Shown: positions 14,296 through 14,305 of the stretch, piece by piece
How positions within the stretch are numbered: position 1 is the first letter of the stretch
Layout of the letters: each line of letters starts with the position of its first letter
Assembly (NCBI GenBank): GCA_020724025.1
Contig: DYHU01000068.1
Span: 1 to 14,305 of the forward strand
From: Syntrophorhabdus sp.
GTDB taxonomy: Bacteria > Desulfobacterota > BSN033 > UBA1163
Direction: 5' to 3'
Length of the DNA stretch: 14,305 nucleotides
Notes under the pieces: model-generated
Database searches by the model: none
What the model saw: only the letters and a program-made list of their open reading frames with translations
Told to the model about the DNA's origin: nothing
Translations under genes and position numbers: made by a program

Positions 14296-14305
14296 TTGAG
14301 GAGCG

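Overview
The window reads as an anaerobic, probably Desulfobacterota (former Deltaproteobacteria) genome. The evidence is a methylene-THF reductase beside a heterodisulfide-reductase-type (Hdr) electron-transfer cluster, an apparent selenocysteine codon, and many families of palindromic intergenic repeats. The taxon is inferred from gene content only; no marker gene is present. All eight genes lie on the + strand.

Layout: (1) 1-855, a MetF-type 5,10-methylene-THF reductase, probably cut at its 5' end by the window edge. (2) 859-1030, a MITE-like palindromic element. (3) 1061-3010, a soluble three-PAS histidine kinase that ends 10 bp before hdrC. (4) 3021-4618, hdrC and hdrB, separated by a repeat element. 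(5) 4940-9430, a 1496-residue HdrA with two flavin modules and an NfnB/GltD-like NAD(P)H:flavin module of about 500 residues inserted inside its ferredoxin region. (6) 9784-10539, an MvhD/FrhD-type [2Fe-2S] protein with an unusual C-terminal extension. (7) 10649-13747, a second two-flavin HdrA without the NAD(P)H insert. (8) 13808-14272, a second MvhD whose conserved CxxC motif reads CxxTGA, most likely CxxU (selenocysteine), with a candidate SECIS hairpin just downstream.

Working model (inference): NAD(P)H, and/or an MvhD-linked donor encoded elsewhere, feeds electrons to the HdrA flavins. These may be bifurcated between ferredoxin and an HdrBC-linked acceptor. With metF next door, the plausible acceptor is methylene-THF, similar in principle to the MetFV-HdrABC-MvhD complex described from Moorella thermoacetica. 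The module hdrA-mvhD occurs twice in tandem, once with the NAD(P)H module and once with a Sec-type MvhD. No hydrogenase or formate dehydrogenase subunit is visible here.

The most striking observations are the unannotated selenoprotein MvhD, the GltD-like domain nested inside HdrA, and the invasion of reading frames by palindromic repeats. The same GTAGGGGCAATTC palindrome is translated in the same frame inside hdrA-1 and at the 3' end of hdrA-2. Repeat DNA also supplies the C-terminus of HdrC and part of the N-terminus of the second MvhD.
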